From an uncultured Pseudomonadota bacterium (GTDB lineage Bacteria > Desulfobacterota_B > Binatia > UBA9968), in NCBI GenBank assembly GCA_946478635.1, contig CAMLCX010000187.1, positions 1 through 8,636 on the forward strand: a DNA stretch of 8,636 nucleotides. The letters are read 5' to 3'. The position numbers and the translations under genes are program-made. Positions within the stretch are counted from its first letter, which is position 1. The number at the start of each line of letters is the position of its first letter. Below, in pieces: positions 1-5,878 of the stretch. The notes beneath the pieces are model-generated. The model ran no database searches and was not told the origin of the DNA. It saw only the letters and a program-made list of their open reading frames with translations.

Positions 1-1063
1 CCACCGAGGCCCAGAACACCGGTATCGACGCATCCAGCACGCTGTACAGGATGGCGAAAAACCACAGCGCCCAAACCGAATCGCTCCAGAGCATCGGCAG
101 CACGGCGACAACTCCCAAGAGTAAGCAGAAGGTCACGAGCTTTGGTTTGTTGACGAAGTCGGCAATCCAGCCGAGCAAAAAGTGGGTGGGCAGATTGAAG
201 ATCGCAAATGCGGCCAGAAGCACCGAGGCTTCGGTCTGGTTCCTGCCTTTCCAAACCATCATGGGAATGAAATGAGTGGTGACGGTGGTGAAAGCGACCG
301 AGCGGCAGGTCATCGCACAAATCAGGTTCCAGAAGATCGGCGAACGAAAGGCCTGGCGGGCGGTGATATCGGGACTGCTGTCGCGATGGATCGCTGTTTC
401 ACTCGCAGGACCATCATCGGTCGCGGCCCGCAGCGGCGCGCCGTCGGGCTCCATGCCGATGCTTTCCGGCGAGCGCTTGATGCCCAGGCACAAGGGCACG
501 CCGGCGACGAGAAACAAGGAGCCGGCGATAAACGCCGCCGAGCGCCAGCCCAATTTCTGCACCGCAACGGCAAGCAGCGGAGTGATCAACGCGCCGCCGA
601 CCGGCACGGCGGCGCTCACGACGGTCATGGCGCGGGCGCGCAGTTTGATGAACCAGCTGTTGGCGACCACGGTGGGCGCGTGGACGAAACCGGCGGTGAA
701 GGCGAGGGAGATGACGCCGAGATAGACGATGAGAAACGTCGTGTAGCTGTGCACCTGCGAAAACAAAATGTAGCCAACGCCGGCGAGCAGCGCGGCGCTG
801 AACATCATGGGCCTGGGACCGAAGCGGTCGATGAGATAGCCGACGACGGGAGCGGCGAGGGAGCCTTCGGCGCGGGCCAAAGAGAACGCCAGCGCCGTCG
901 ATGCGCGGGTAAGACCGAGGTCCTGAGTGACGGGCAGGAAAAAAACCGTGAAGCCGTACTGATGCAGACCGCCGCCCAGGACGCGCAGCGCCGATACGAT
1001 GCCGATCATGCGCCAGCCGTAGTAGAGCCCGGCGATGGATTTGCGGAAGTTTTCTAAATTCAC
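1..1063 (-). CDS. MFS transporter, monocarboxylate/oxalate-antiporter-like, C-terminus cut by window edge
   Basis: This is an inner-membrane secondary transporter of the major facilitator superfamily. About 354 codons are visible and remain open to the window edge, so perhaps 50-70 residues are missing. The N-terminus carries LYYGW just before the first membrane segment, as in the MCT/oxalate-formate antiporter branch. The classic motif A (GYLIDRFGPR, residues 75-84) lies between segments 2 and 3. A second, weaker copy (GWIADFVNK) occurs in the C-terminal half, after a polar central loop containing SPESIGMEPDG. I chose GTG at 1061-1063, since it is the only start-like codon giving a normal N-terminus; the next ATG would remove the YYGW region. 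No clear Shine-Dalgarno precedes it, and a repeat-filled gap lies upstream. Carboxylate transport is a family-level inference; the substrate is unknown. Confidence 0.87.
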   Translation of the reverse strand, partial: MNLENFRKSIAGLYYGWRMIGIVSALRVLGGGLHQYGFTVFFLPVTQDLGLTRASTALAFSLARAEGSLAAPVVGYLIDRFGPRPMMFSAALLAGVGYILFSQVHSYTTFLIVYLGVISLAFTAGFVHAPTVVANSWFIKLRARAMTVVSAAVPVGGALITPLLAVAVQKLGWRSAAFIAGSLFLVAGVPLCLGIKRSPESIGMEPDGAPLRAATDDGPASETAIHRDSSPDITARQAFRSPIFWNLICAMTCRSVAFTTVTTHFIPMMVWKGRNQTEASVLLAAFAIFNLPTHFLLGWIADFVNKPKLVTFCLLLGVVAVLPMLWSDSVWALWFFAILYSVLDASIPVFWASV

Positions 1064-1112
1064 AGATGTCGGAAGCTTAGTTGTGTCGCGAGAATGTATG
1101 AGGTTCGATCGG

Positions 1113-1134
1113 ACCCTTCGACGATGCTCGGGGT
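1113..1134. repeat. Short hairpin repeat (CCTTCGAC...CTCGGGG type)
   Basis: ACCC (1113-1116) pairs with GGGT (1131-1134), and CGA (1119-1121) pairs with TCG (1128-1130), leaving a 6-nt loop. It resembles the widespread CCCTTCGACnnGCTCAGGG intergenic palindromes of environmental genomes; that likeness is from memory and was not searched. It lies 50 bp upstream of the MFS start. Confidence 0.5.
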
Positions 1135-1162
1135 AAAATGGTTGCAGACGAAGGTAAACTCA

Positions 1163-1247
1163 AATCCCCCTAGGTCCCCCTTTTTCAACGGGGGACTTTC
1201 GGCTAAAGCTCTTAACCTCTCTTTGAAAAGAGGGAACGGGGAGATTT
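1163..1247. repeat. Composite C-rich/G-rich hairpin repeat
   Basis: Two stem-loops lie in tandem. GTCCCCC (1174-1180) pairs perfectly with GGGGGAC (1190-1196) around a T-rich 9-nt loop. CCTCT (1216-1220) pairs with AGAGG (1229-1233). The outer flanks AAATCCCC (1163-1170) and GGGGAGATTT (1238-1247) are also nearly complementary, so the whole block can fold back on itself. It belongs to the CCCCCTTTTTCAAnGGGGG style of intergenic repeat. It codes for nothing convincing and may end transcripts on either strand. Confidence 0.6.
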
Positions 1248-1299
1248 TCTTCAGCGAACTTCTGGGCCATCTCACTAGTAGGTTGCTGAAACCTGGATT

Positions 1300-1428
1300 G
1301 CAGGCTGCTCAAAAAGATCTCAGAGGCGAGGCGCGCGAAAAATCGGCGAGCGGAGGCGTACATCGGCAGTACGTTGACGCGAGACGATTGAGCGCAACGA
1401 AGCATATGAGTCTTTTTCAGCAGCCTGC
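1300..1428. repeat. 129-bp foldback (MITE-like) inverted-repeat element
   Basis: The left arm at 1300-1321 (GCAGGCTGCTCAAAAAGATC) and the right arm at 1408-1428 are reverse complements apart from one mismatch and one extra base. The interior is also weakly self-complementary and centres on GTAC-ATCGGCA-GTAC (1358-1372), so the entire element can form one long imperfect hairpin. No transposase is encoded. A second arm-like sequence, GGTTGCTGAAA (1281-1291), precedes the left arm and suggests an older or nested copy. The element starts only 3 bp beyond the VOC stop codon on the minus strand, so it may act as that gene's terminator. A non-autonomous mobile origin is inferred. Confidence 0.72.
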
Positions 1429-1431
1429 GCG

Positions 1432-1824
1432 TTACTTGGCGCCGATCCAACCCGCATTGGACACGTCGATGACCTGATCTTCCGGCCCGATGCATTTCAC
1501 TTCGAAGTACGATTGCGGCTGCGTGGGATCCGCGTGCGTCACTTCACGCCGTTCGTTCAACGACTTTCCGCCCAGGTTCTTGATGCGCGCCACGGCGGCG
1601 TCGACATCGTCGACTTGGAAGCCGATGTGGTCGACGCCGAGCTTCATCGTTTCTCCTTCCACTACCCCGCGAAAATTGAGGATAGCGATATTCAGACGGC
1701 CGTCTGTGAGATAAATGCCGGTCTGGCCGATGCCCACTTGTTCGAGGCCAAACGCTTCCTTGTAGAAGGCTGCGGTCTTCTCAACGTCGTGGGTGCGAAT
1801 CGCGATATGTTTGATCTGAGCCAT
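1432..1824 (-). CDS. VOC (glyoxalase/bleomycin-resistance/dioxygenase) family protein
   Basis: This 130-residue cytoplasmic protein belongs to the vicinal oxygen chelate superfamily, whose members bind a divalent metal with paired beta-alpha-beta-beta-beta modules. Both module starts are visible: IKHIAIRTHD (residues 4-13) and VDHIGFQVDD (64-73). They supply candidate metal ligands His6 and His66. The last module reads YFEVKCIGPEDQVIDV (106-121). At its end, where a glutamate is usual (as in DPDGNRIEL), there is Asp120; Glu108 or Glu115 could substitute. The length suits a single-domain epimerase- or lyase-like member. ATG at 1824 is supported by AGGAG at 1832-1836. The specific reaction (epimerase, glyoxalase-like or ring-cleaving) cannot be told. 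It lies downstream of three substrate-binding protein genes on the same strand. Confidence 0.88.
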   Translation of the reverse strand: MAQIKHIAIRTHDVEKTAAFYKEAFGLEQVGIGQTGIYLTDGRLNIAILNFRGVVEGETMKLGVDHIGFQVDDVDAAVARIKNLGGKSLNERREVTHADPTQPQSYFEVKCIGPEDQVIDVSNAGWIGAK

Positions 1825-1831
1825 CGTCGTT

Positions 1832-1836
1832 CTCCT
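1832..1836 (-). promoter_or_regulatory. Shine-Dalgarno of the VOC gene
   Basis: AGGAG on the minus strand lies 7 nt before the ATG at 1824. This is a strong ribosome binding site and fixes the start. Confidence 0.75.
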
Positions 1837-1855
1837 TTCTCGGATCGGAAATTAC

Positions 1856-1929
1856 TCCCGCCAAGGCGCGAAGGCGCTAAGTTAAAAAAATTTTAATTGC
1901 AAGCATCCGAACTTTGCGTCTTTGCGGGA
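1856..1929. repeat. Imperfect inverted repeat (CGCCAAGGCGCGAAG / CTTTGCGTCTTTGCGGG)
   Basis: The left arm TCCCGCCAAGGCGCGAAG (1856-1873) matches the reverse complement of the right arm at about 1912-1929 with three mismatches. An AT-rich centre lies between them. The style, with repeated CAAGGCGC / CAAAGACGC units, recalls a common intergenic repeat of environmental genomes; this is from memory. It sits between the VOC gene and the first binding-protein gene and could be a bidirectional terminator. Confidence 0.5.
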
Positions 1930-1983
1930 AACGTTCGGAAAATCTGCTCCCAGCTCCTCCCAACCCAGGCGCCGTAATAGAGA

Positions 1984-2964
1984 CTACTTCTGACCCAGCA
2001 CTTCTTTCAAGAAGCGCCAGTCCATAATTTTGTCCTCGGTGATCTCCTCGGTAATCTTCAACTGCTCCCGGGCGAGACGGATCTCGGAATCCATGGTGTT
2101 CTTGGCGACGAGACCATCCGCGTTCAACGACCGCATGGAAAAATCATAGACCTTCGCGGCCCCCTCCGCGCTGACATTAAGATAATTTCGCATGATGGAG
2201 AGCGTCTCCGGCTTATTGTCCCGAATGAAGCGCACGCCCTTCAAGGTCGCCCGAATGACGCGCACGATCTGGCTCGGATTTTTGCGAATCTTCTCCATCG
2301 ACACGCCGAAGCCGCCGAGCCGCGTATGGACGACGTCGCCGAAATAGAGAACAGGGACCAGCCCGAGCTTTTCCGCCTTCTCGACGTAGGCGACATCGAG
2401 CGGTGTTGCGTCAACCGTCCCCGCGACGAGCGCGGCGAGGCGGTCGCCGGAGCCGCCGACCGCGAGAGTGATGATGTCGCGGTCGGGGTTCATTCCGGCC
2501 TGGCTCAAGGCTTCGCGCAAAATAATGTGCGGCGCCGAGCCGATGCCGCTCACGCCGATTTTCCGGCCTTTGAAATCCGTCAATCGTTTGAAGCCGGGAC
2601 GCGCGATGAGAATGTGCAGCGGCCGGTCGAACCAGCCCATCACGCCTTTGACCGGCAAACCTTGAATCGAGGCGCGCGCGATGATGCCGCTCACCGTGGA
2701 ATAATCGAGTTCGCCGGCCATGAGCGCAGCAACTTGCAGCGTGGTCCGAACAACCACCTTGCGGACATCGAGCCCTTCTTCTTTGTAAAAACCTTTGCGC
2801 TGGGCGATCTCCGTGGGAATTTCATAAAGCCCCGGTGTGGAGATGCCGATGTGGATGGTTTCGCCGCCGGCGTTGGTGCTTTGAATGGCAGAAACCGCGG
2901 TCAGCGCGATCAATAAGATGCATCTCAGCATAGAGCGCTTTGTTTGGTGAAATAAATAACCCAT
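1984..2964 (-). CDS. ABC transporter substrate-binding protein, NMT1/THI5-SsuA-like (SBP 1)
   Basis: This 326-residue exported solute-binding protein has a Sec signal peptide: basic residues around KRSMLR, a hydrophobic stretch at about 15-27, and a likely cut after STNA (residue 32). The mature part has the family layout: IHIGISTPGLYEIPTEIAQR near the N-terminus, GFYKEEGLDV (about 58-67) and LTDFKGRKIGVSGIGS at the start of lobe 2. This is the fold that binds sulfonates, nitrate, pyrimidine precursors or aromatic acids. ATG at 2964 is preceded by AAGGAAGGA, which favours it over the internal Met12. No permease or ATPase gene is near. The ligand is unknown. Confidence 0.88.
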   Translation of the reverse strand: MGYLFHQTKRSMLRCILLIALTAVSAIQSTNAGGETIHIGISTPGLYEIPTEIAQRKGFYKEEGLDVRKVVVRTTLQVAALMAGELDYSTVSGIIARASIQGLPVKGVMGWFDRPLHILIARPGFKRLTDFKGRKIGVSGIGSAPHIILREALSQAGMNPDRDIITLAVGGSGDRLAALVAGTVDATPLDVAYVEKAEKLGLVPVLYFGDVVHTRLGGFGVSMEKIRKNPSQIVRVIRATLKGVRFIRDNKPETLSIMRNYLNVSAEGAAKVYDFSMRSLNADGLVAKNTMDSEIRLAREQLKITEEITEDKIMDWRFLKEVLGQK

Positions 2965-3039
2965 ATATCCTTCCTTGCCAGGGGCAGCCGGCGGGTTTGG
3001 TTGGAAGTCTTTTGGAGCATGGCTAGGGCGGCCCTTCAG

Positions 3040-4083
3040 TCACCACTTTTTCCCGGGCAGTTCCGTGCCCCAGAGCTCTTTCAGAAAGCCGCTCTGGTTG
3101 AGATGATCGGCGAAACTGTTGTCGTAGGTCTCCGCCGGTTTGCGGCGCACGTTGGCGCCGCCCTGGCGCGCGACTTCAATCGCTTCCGCAACACGCGCTG
3201 CGGGGACCGTGATGCGCCGATTCACAAGTTGCTTGGCATACGTATCGTAGGCGGACTGCGCCGACTCTGGATCTTTCAGGCCGAGAACCTTGCTCACCGA
3301 TGCTTTCGCTTTGTCCGGGTGCTTCTCGACAAAGTAAACGGCTTCGGCCATCGCCGCGATAAATTTTTGCGCCGTTGCCGGACGTTCTTTAATCACCCGG
3401 TCGTTGGTGAACACGCTGCTATAAATTGCCGGCAATTTTAGATCCTCAAGATGGTAGATGACATTGAAGCCGTCGTGTTTGGCCCGGGCGTCGAGCGGCG
3501 GCGTGACCATCGTTGCCTGGCCCAACCCCTGCTGCAGCGCATTGTAAACTTCCGTTTGTCCCGCGCCGCCGATGTGGCGAATCTGCAAGTCTTCCGAACT
3601 CAGGCTGAGTCGTTTCATCAAGATGCGAATCAAAGTATCCGGTGTTCCACCAGGCCGGGTTGCCAGGAAAATTTTACCTTTTAAATCCTCGAGACGGTGC
3701 ACGTCCTTGCGCGCGATGATGACCCAGGGAAGGCCGACCAGAGGCGAAGCAATCATTTTTGCCTCAGCGCCGGCTGCCAGGCTCGGAATGATCGCGTCCG
3801 CCGTGCAGTAGAGAAATTGCAGTTCGTTGGAGGTCAGCGCCGCCGCCGAGACGCCTGCGCCGCGGACGAGCAGGAACTCGGGTCTAATGCCGTATTTATC
3901 GAACAGTTTGTTGTCGAGAGCGGTGTAAAGATGAATAAAGCCGCCGCTGATGGCGCAGGTAGCCACCCGGATCGGCAGGGTTGGCTCGCCTGGCTTGGCC
4001 AAGTATGGATTGGCGGCGACGGTGGCGATTTGAGACGCTAAAGCAAGAATCAGCAGTAAGACAATTTGCCGCAGTAAAATCAT
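3040..4083 (-). CDS. ABC transporter substrate-binding protein, NMT1/THI5-like (SBP 2)
   Basis: This 347-residue periplasmic solute-binding protein has a clear signal peptide (hydrophobic core at about residues 6-20, likely cut after TVAA at 24). The mature protein shows LPIRVATCAISGG, a short helix with KLFDKYGIRPEFL, ELQFLYCTADAIIPSLAAG (ligand cleft region) and LEDLKGKIFLATRPGGTPDT in lobe 2, the usual order for PF09084/PF13379-type proteins. It is not an obvious copy of its neighbours, so the three binding proteins are not a recent tandem duplication. An in-frame stop 9 nt upstream of ATG 4083 fixes the N-terminus, although no good Shine-Dalgarno is visible. It lies 75 bp upstream of SBP 1 on the same strand. 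The ligand is unknown. Confidence 0.88.
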   Translation of the reverse strand: MILLRQIVLLLILALASQIATVAANPYLAKPGEPTLPIRVATCAISGGFIHLYTALDNKLFDKYGIRPEFLLVRGAGVSAAALTSNELQFLYCTADAIIPSLAAGAEAKMIASPLVGLPWVIIARKDVHRLEDLKGKIFLATRPGGTPDTLIRILMKRLSLSSEDLQIRHIGGAGQTEVYNALQQGLGQATMVTPPLDARAKHDGFNVIYHLEDLKLPAIYSSVFTNDRVIKERPATAQKFIAAMAEAVYFVEKHPDKAKASVSKVLGLKDPESAQSAYDTYAKQLVNRRITVPAARVAEAIEVARQGGANVRRKPAETYDNSFADHLNQSGFLKELWGTELPGKKW

Positions 4084-4188
4084 GGGAGATTAGTTCAGTA
4101 TGCAAATGCAGGTTAGGACAGCTCAAGCGACCGGCGTAACATCACGGCCAATTTCCGATCGGGTGTTCTGGAGTCCGTAATAACATAA

Positions 4189-5115
4189 TTACTTGCCCAG
4201 AGTCGCCAGCGCCTTTTGGTAGAAGCGCTCGTCAACGTATTTTTCCGGCTTCGGAACCGGCGGTTTCATCAAGCCGGCGATTTCTCGAAGCTCGAGGACG
4301 GTTCGGATGCCTTCCATGTCGATGCGGCTGCGCGGCGTGAGGCCCATTGTCGGACTGAGCGTTTGCCGGTACATGGATTCCGCGCGCGCTTTGTTGTTTT
4401 TGGTTTCGCCCAGCAAAACCTGAATCGCTTCGTCCTTGTTTTTCGGATCTTGCAGCCAATCGGTGGCGCGGATCATCGCGCGGTTGAAGCGTACGACCAG
4501 CTGTTCGTTGTCATTGGCCCATTGCCTGCGCGTTGCTCCCAAGCCCCGGGCGTAGTGCTTGACATAATCCTGCGCCTGCGCGAGCACTTTGAACTGGCGT
4601 TTCTGGATCTCGTCGTCGGCCAGGCTCATCATCGCGCCGGCCGCTTCGCCTTTGCTCATGGCATTGGCCCGCGCCGTGGTGTTGCCGAAGGACTTGAATG
4701 TGTAATCGCGGTTCCATTCGAGCCCATGGTTTTTCATGATGTAAACGCCGACGATGGCATAGCCGGTGGTCGGTGCGTCCACCGCGAAGATCTTGCCCTT
4801 GAGGTCGCTATAATCGTTGATGCCCGGGGCTACGATGAGTTTCTGATCGACGCCCTGGCTGCCGCCGAGAAAAATAATGAAATCATTTTTCTGCGGATCT
4901 TCACCCTGGCCTTCCGCCCAGGCGATGACGTTGTCCGCATTGTTCAAGATCAGGTCGTATCTGCCGGAGATAAGATTGCGCAGCAGCGTCGGTGAATCCG
5001 TCACGGTGCTGATTTCCACCCGCAGATTTTCCTGCTTGAGGAAGCTTTTTCCTTCGGCAACAATGATCGCCGCGTCGCGATTGAAAAGGCCAATTTTGAG
5101 TAAGTCTTCAGCCAT
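4189..5115 (-). CDS. ABC transporter substrate-binding protein with missing signal peptide (SBP 3)
   Basis: From ATG 5115 this gives 308 residues beginning MAEDLLKIGLFNRDAAIIVA, the normal first strand of a mature NMT1/SsuA-like binding protein. It continues with GRYDLILNNADNVIAWAEGQ (cleft), YSDLKGKIFAVDAPTTGYA (lobe 2) and an ordinary C-terminus. The frame stays open upstream to an ATG at 5337 (382 residues), but those 74 residues are not a signal peptide and the first 68 bases overlap the next gene. The in-frame sequence just before the start reads AFLPIKAMA|ED, which looks like the tail of a signal peptide with its cleavage site but without its basic and hydrophobic parts. No good ribosome site precedes 5115. 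It may be a truncated, unexported remnant, or export may use an unrecognised leader. Confidence 0.77.
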   Translation of the reverse strand: MAEDLLKIGLFNRDAAIIVAEGKSFLKQENLRVEISTVTDSPTLLRNLISGRYDLILNNADNVIAWAEGQGEDPQKNDFIIFLGGSQGVDQKLIVAPGINDYSDLKGKIFAVDAPTTGYAIVGVYIMKNHGLEWNRDYTFKSFGNTTARANAMSKGEAAGAMMSLADDEIQKRQFKVLAQAQDYVKHYARGLGATRRQWANDNEQLVVRFNRAMIRATDWLQDPKNKDEAIQVLLGETKNNKARAESMYRQTLSPTMGLTPRSRIDMEGIRTVLELREIAGLMKPPVPKPEKYVDERFYQKALATLGK

Positions 5116-5269
5116 AGCTTTGATCGGCAGAAACGCAGTGTGACTGCCAGTACCCCCTTTGCGAGTTTGACTATCGGCCGCCTCCCCGGTTTTCTTTACT
5201 GGAACATCGCACAGGAGTGATTGCCTTGGCAAGCATCCAGCGACAAGCGGAAAGGTAAGCGGGATTCCT

Positions 5270-5608
5270 TTATTCAACTCCGCTTCTTCGTTTGGATAGA
5301 TGAACGATGCGACCGCGCGGTTTAGCGGATGGCTCATTTGACGGATCGAGGACGGTCGTCAATCTGTTACGCAAAGTTTGCAGCGAGCTGTGGAGTTCGC
5401 TGCGGATCGCGTCCGTAGTTTCGAACGCTTTGTGTAATATCTCTTCGTCGTGTTTTTCTTTGATGCTGGCCAGTATGCGCGCGCGCTGCGCAACCATTTC
5501 AGCGCGGTGTTGCTTTGCGGCGCTCACCAGAGGTTTGATGGTGGTTATCAAGACACCGCCGGCGACGCCGGCGAAGAAGATCAGCAGATCGGAGATCCAA
5601 TCGCGCAT
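5270..5608 (-). CDS. Small membrane-anchored coiled-coil-like protein, unknown function
   Basis: I do not recognise this 112-residue protein. It has one N-terminal hydrophobic segment (about residues 8-25, LLIFFAGVAGGVLITTIKP). A long charged helical stretch follows (about 30-88, rich in A, E, K, R, H and Q), then a basic tail ending KRRSGVE. This suggests a single-pass inner-membrane protein with a cytoplasmic coiled coil. ATG 5608 is preceded by GGGAG at a spacing of 9 nt. It is the first gene after the divergent control region. Its 3' end overlaps the upstream extension of SBP 3, which argues against that extension. It could be a chance ORF, but the ribosome site, promoter position and sensible topology favour a real gene. 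Confidence 0.5.
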   Translation of the reverse strand: MRDWISDLLIFFAGVAGGVLITTIKPLVSAAKQHRAEMVAQRARILASIKEKHDEEILHKAFETTDAIRSELHSSLQTLRNRLTTVLDPSNEPSAKPRGRIVHLSKRRSGVE

Positions 5609-5682
5609 TTTTTAGTGCTCCCGAGCGGCGGCGTAAACCTCGCAGCACGGCAGGCGGGCGGTTTGGTCAACAACATCATCCT

Positions 5683-5715
5683 GTTTCAATTAGAGCATTA
5701 ACTAATAGTTTCAAT
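5683..5715. promoter_or_regulatory. Possible operator: direct repeats flanking an inverted repeat
   Basis: GTTTCAAT occurs at 5683-5690 and again at 5708-5715, 25 bp apart. Between and overlapping them, ATTAG (5689-5693) and CTAAT (5702-5706) form an inverted repeat with an 8-bp centre. The stretch is AT-rich and lies between divergent genes, just downstream of the candidate minus-strand promoter. Regulator binding is inferred; no regulator gene is in the window. Confidence 0.35.
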
Positions 5716-5737
5716 AGGTTAAACTCTAAACCTCGAA

Positions 5738-5767
5738 TTTATATAAACTACCACGATGAACGGTCAA
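5738..5767 (-). promoter_or_regulatory. Candidate sigma70-type promoter for the minus-strand gene block
   Basis: On the minus strand TTGACC (5762-5767) is followed after 18 bp by TATAAA (5738-5743); a 16-bp spacing to TATATA is also possible. Transcription would begin near 5731 and leave a leader of about 120 nt before the small membrane protein gene. It may also serve the binding-protein genes beyond. Confidence 0.48.
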
Positions 5768-5783
5768 GTCAATACAAAAACGA

Positions 5784-5814
5784 ATGACGTCACTGATTAT
5801 TTTAAGTGGATAAT
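5784..5814 (+). promoter_or_regulatory. Weak candidate promoter for the cyclodeaminase-like gene
   Basis: GATAAT (5809-5814, five of six consensus) lies 19 bp after ATGACG (5784-5789). The upstream hexamer overlaps a perfect palindrome TGACGTCA (5785-5792), a possible operator. It would start transcription about 55-60 nt before the ATG at 5879. Confidence 0.33.
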
Positions 5815-5878
5815 AAAAGCCAGACGCTGCACTATCGTTCACGTGCAACTACCAAGTCGAAGGAGAGACGAGAGCCCT

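Noticed and set aside
182..1057. Long plus-strand open frame of 291 codons
   Set aside because: It lies opposite the MFS gene and its product is a low-complexity H/R/G/D/A-rich sequence, typical of an antisense shadow in GC-rich DNA.
1060..1495. Short open frames on both strands across the repeat cluster
   Set aside because: They consist of translated palindromic repeats and overlap the VOC end; no coding signal.
2326..2916. Plus-strand open frame of 196 codons
   Set aside because: It is antisense to the first binding protein and has no recognisable domain or ribosome site.
4155..4162. CCGATCGG palindrome between the second and third binding-protein genes
   Set aside because: An 8-bp palindrome is expected by chance in a window of this size and no promoter elements surround it. 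The 105-bp gap otherwise shows nothing clear.
4216..4995. Plus-strand open frame of 259 codons
   Set aside because: It is antisense to the third binding protein, which has clear family motifs; no domain is visible in the antisense frame.
5200..5260. Lipoprotein signal (LVAGC) in the extended third binding protein
   Set aside because: The preceding segment is short, proline-containing and acidic rather than basic-hydrophobic, and 40 unrelated residues follow before the fold begins.
5683..5715. Mini CRISPR suggested by repeated GTTTCAAT / ATTGAAAC
   Set aside because: Only two 8-bp copies exist, with no longer repeat, no array and no cas genes.
5756..5878. Upstream ATG for the cyclodeaminase-like gene (364 residues)
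   Set aside because: The extra 41 residues are AT-rich, unlike the family, and cover both candidate promoters; ATG 5879 fits better.
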